Below, one piece after another: positions 5,774-6,205 of a stretch of 6,205 nt of DNA. The notes below the pieces were generated by a model. The model made no database searches. It was not told where the DNA came from and saw only the letters and a list, made by a program, of their open reading frames with translations. Positions within the stretch are counted from its first letter, which is position 1. Every line of letters begins with the position of its first letter. This stretch comes from Muribaculaceae bacterium. Lineage in GTDB: Bacteria > Bacteroidota > Bacteroidia > Bacteroidales > Muribaculaceae. The stretch is taken from assembly GCA_021443235.1 (NCBI GenBank), contig JABUUJ010000014.1, positions 100,519-106,723 on the forward strand, given 5' to 3'. The position numbers and the translations under genes were made by a program.

Positions 5774-6205
5774 GGGAAGTGGGTGGCGACGAGCGACTCG
5801 GCGCAACGTTCGCCGTCGATGGCGCTTGAAACAATGCCTCCAGCAAATCCTGCTCCTTCGCCACAGGGATACAACCCGTTCAGCGACGGGTGATTGAGAT
5901 GCTCGTTATCGCGTGGGATACGCACTGGCGAAGAGGTTCGGGTCTCAACGCCTATCACGATGGCATCGTTGGTGAGAAACCCACGGCGAGTGCGGTCAAA
6001 CACCTTAAAGCCCTTGCGCAGACGGCCAGCGATGAATGGCGGCAGCCACTGGTCAAGGCGCGACGGCTGTAATCCTGCTGGGAACGATGCCGGCGGTATG
6101 TTCTTCGACGGCTTGCCATCCACAAAGTCTTTCATGCGTTGCGCACCGGCAACCTGAGTGTTTCCTGCCTGCTTGAATGCTTCGTGCTCAAGGTCTTCTT
6201 GAAAA
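5755..6205 (-). CDS. FAD-dependent dehydrogenase-like protein, C-terminal part (5' end outside window)
   Basis: This is the last 150 codons of a minus-strand gene; the frame stays open from an internal Met at 6135 to the right edge, adding FQEDLEHEAFKQAGNTQVAG and more, so the gene starts beyond the window. The fragment shows IVIGVETRTSSPVRIPRD, then LNGLYPCGEGAGFAGGIVSS and AIDGERCAESL. The GEGAGFAGGI stretch is the typical C-terminal FAD-contacting loop of the uncharacterised NAD(P)/FAD-dependent dehydrogenase family (COG2509-like, by recollection). The substrate is unknown. The N-terminal Rossmann motif is outside the window and cannot be checked. The gene converges on rpsP and shares the terminator at 5662-5694. 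The last residues (about SITNS) fall in a degenerate repeat and may differ between relatives. Confidence 0.88.
   Translation of the reverse strand, partial: FQEDLEHEAFKQAGNTQVAGAQRMKDFVDGKPSKNIPPASFPAGLQPSRLDQWLPPFIAGRLRKGFKVFDRTRRGFLTNDAIVIGVETRTSSPVRIPRDNEHLNHPSLNGLYPCGEGAGFAGGIVSSAIDGERCAESLVATHFPSITNS

Noticed and set aside
5894..6157. Plus-strand open frames opposite the FAD-dependent protein
   Set aside because: They are antisense to a frame with clear family motifs and have no motifs themselves.
1..6205. Search for CRISPR arrays, insertion sequences, phage or defence genes, and retron or toxin-antitoxin modules
   Set aside because: No spaced direct repeats, transposase or integrase motifs, or target-site duplications were seen. 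The tRNA-Gln 3' end shows no attachment-site duplication within the window.

Overview
The window looks like ordinary chromosomal DNA from a member of the Bacteroidales (Bacteroidota). Four things point there: promoters of the Bacteroidota type (TTTG-like element, 19-20 bp spacer, TAnnTTTG) upstream of three transcription units; start codons preceded by A/T-rich sequence without Shine-Dalgarno motifs; a two-component pair resembling Bacteroides RprX/RprY; and a ribosomal protein S16 with a long Ala/Lys/Glu-rich tail. I cannot name a genus from the sequence alone.

Layout, left to right. Positions 3-281 are the 3' end of pta (phosphate acetyltransferase), followed after 22 bp by complete ackA (acetate kinase, 304-1515). 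These form the Pta-AckA acetate/ATP pathway, and a long hairpin follows ackA. A 229-bp A/T-rich gap holds a good promoter for a two-gene operon of a membrane histidine kinase (1745-3250) and an OmpR-family response regulator (3257-3961). A strong intrinsic terminator follows, and its 3' arm coincides with the promoter of the next gene, a PlsC-type lysophosphatidate acyltransferase (4070-4798). Next come a promoter, a tRNA-Gln with anticodon CUG (4943-5013) and a terminator, then rpsP (S16, 5086-5631). A terminator that should work in both directions separates rpsP from a convergent gene on the minus strand, whose C-terminal 150 residues (5755-6205) belong to an FAD-dependent dehydrogenase-like protein and which runs off the right edge.

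The genes are housekeeping: acetate fermentation, envelope signalling, phospholipid synthesis and translation. All run on the plus strand except the last. I found no mobile element, CRISPR array, toxin-antitoxin pair, phage gene or defence system, and no convincing new system. The points worth a second look are regulatory: the overlapping terminator and promoter before plsC, the lack of a recognisable promoter for rpsP just behind the tRNA terminator, and short degenerate repeats.
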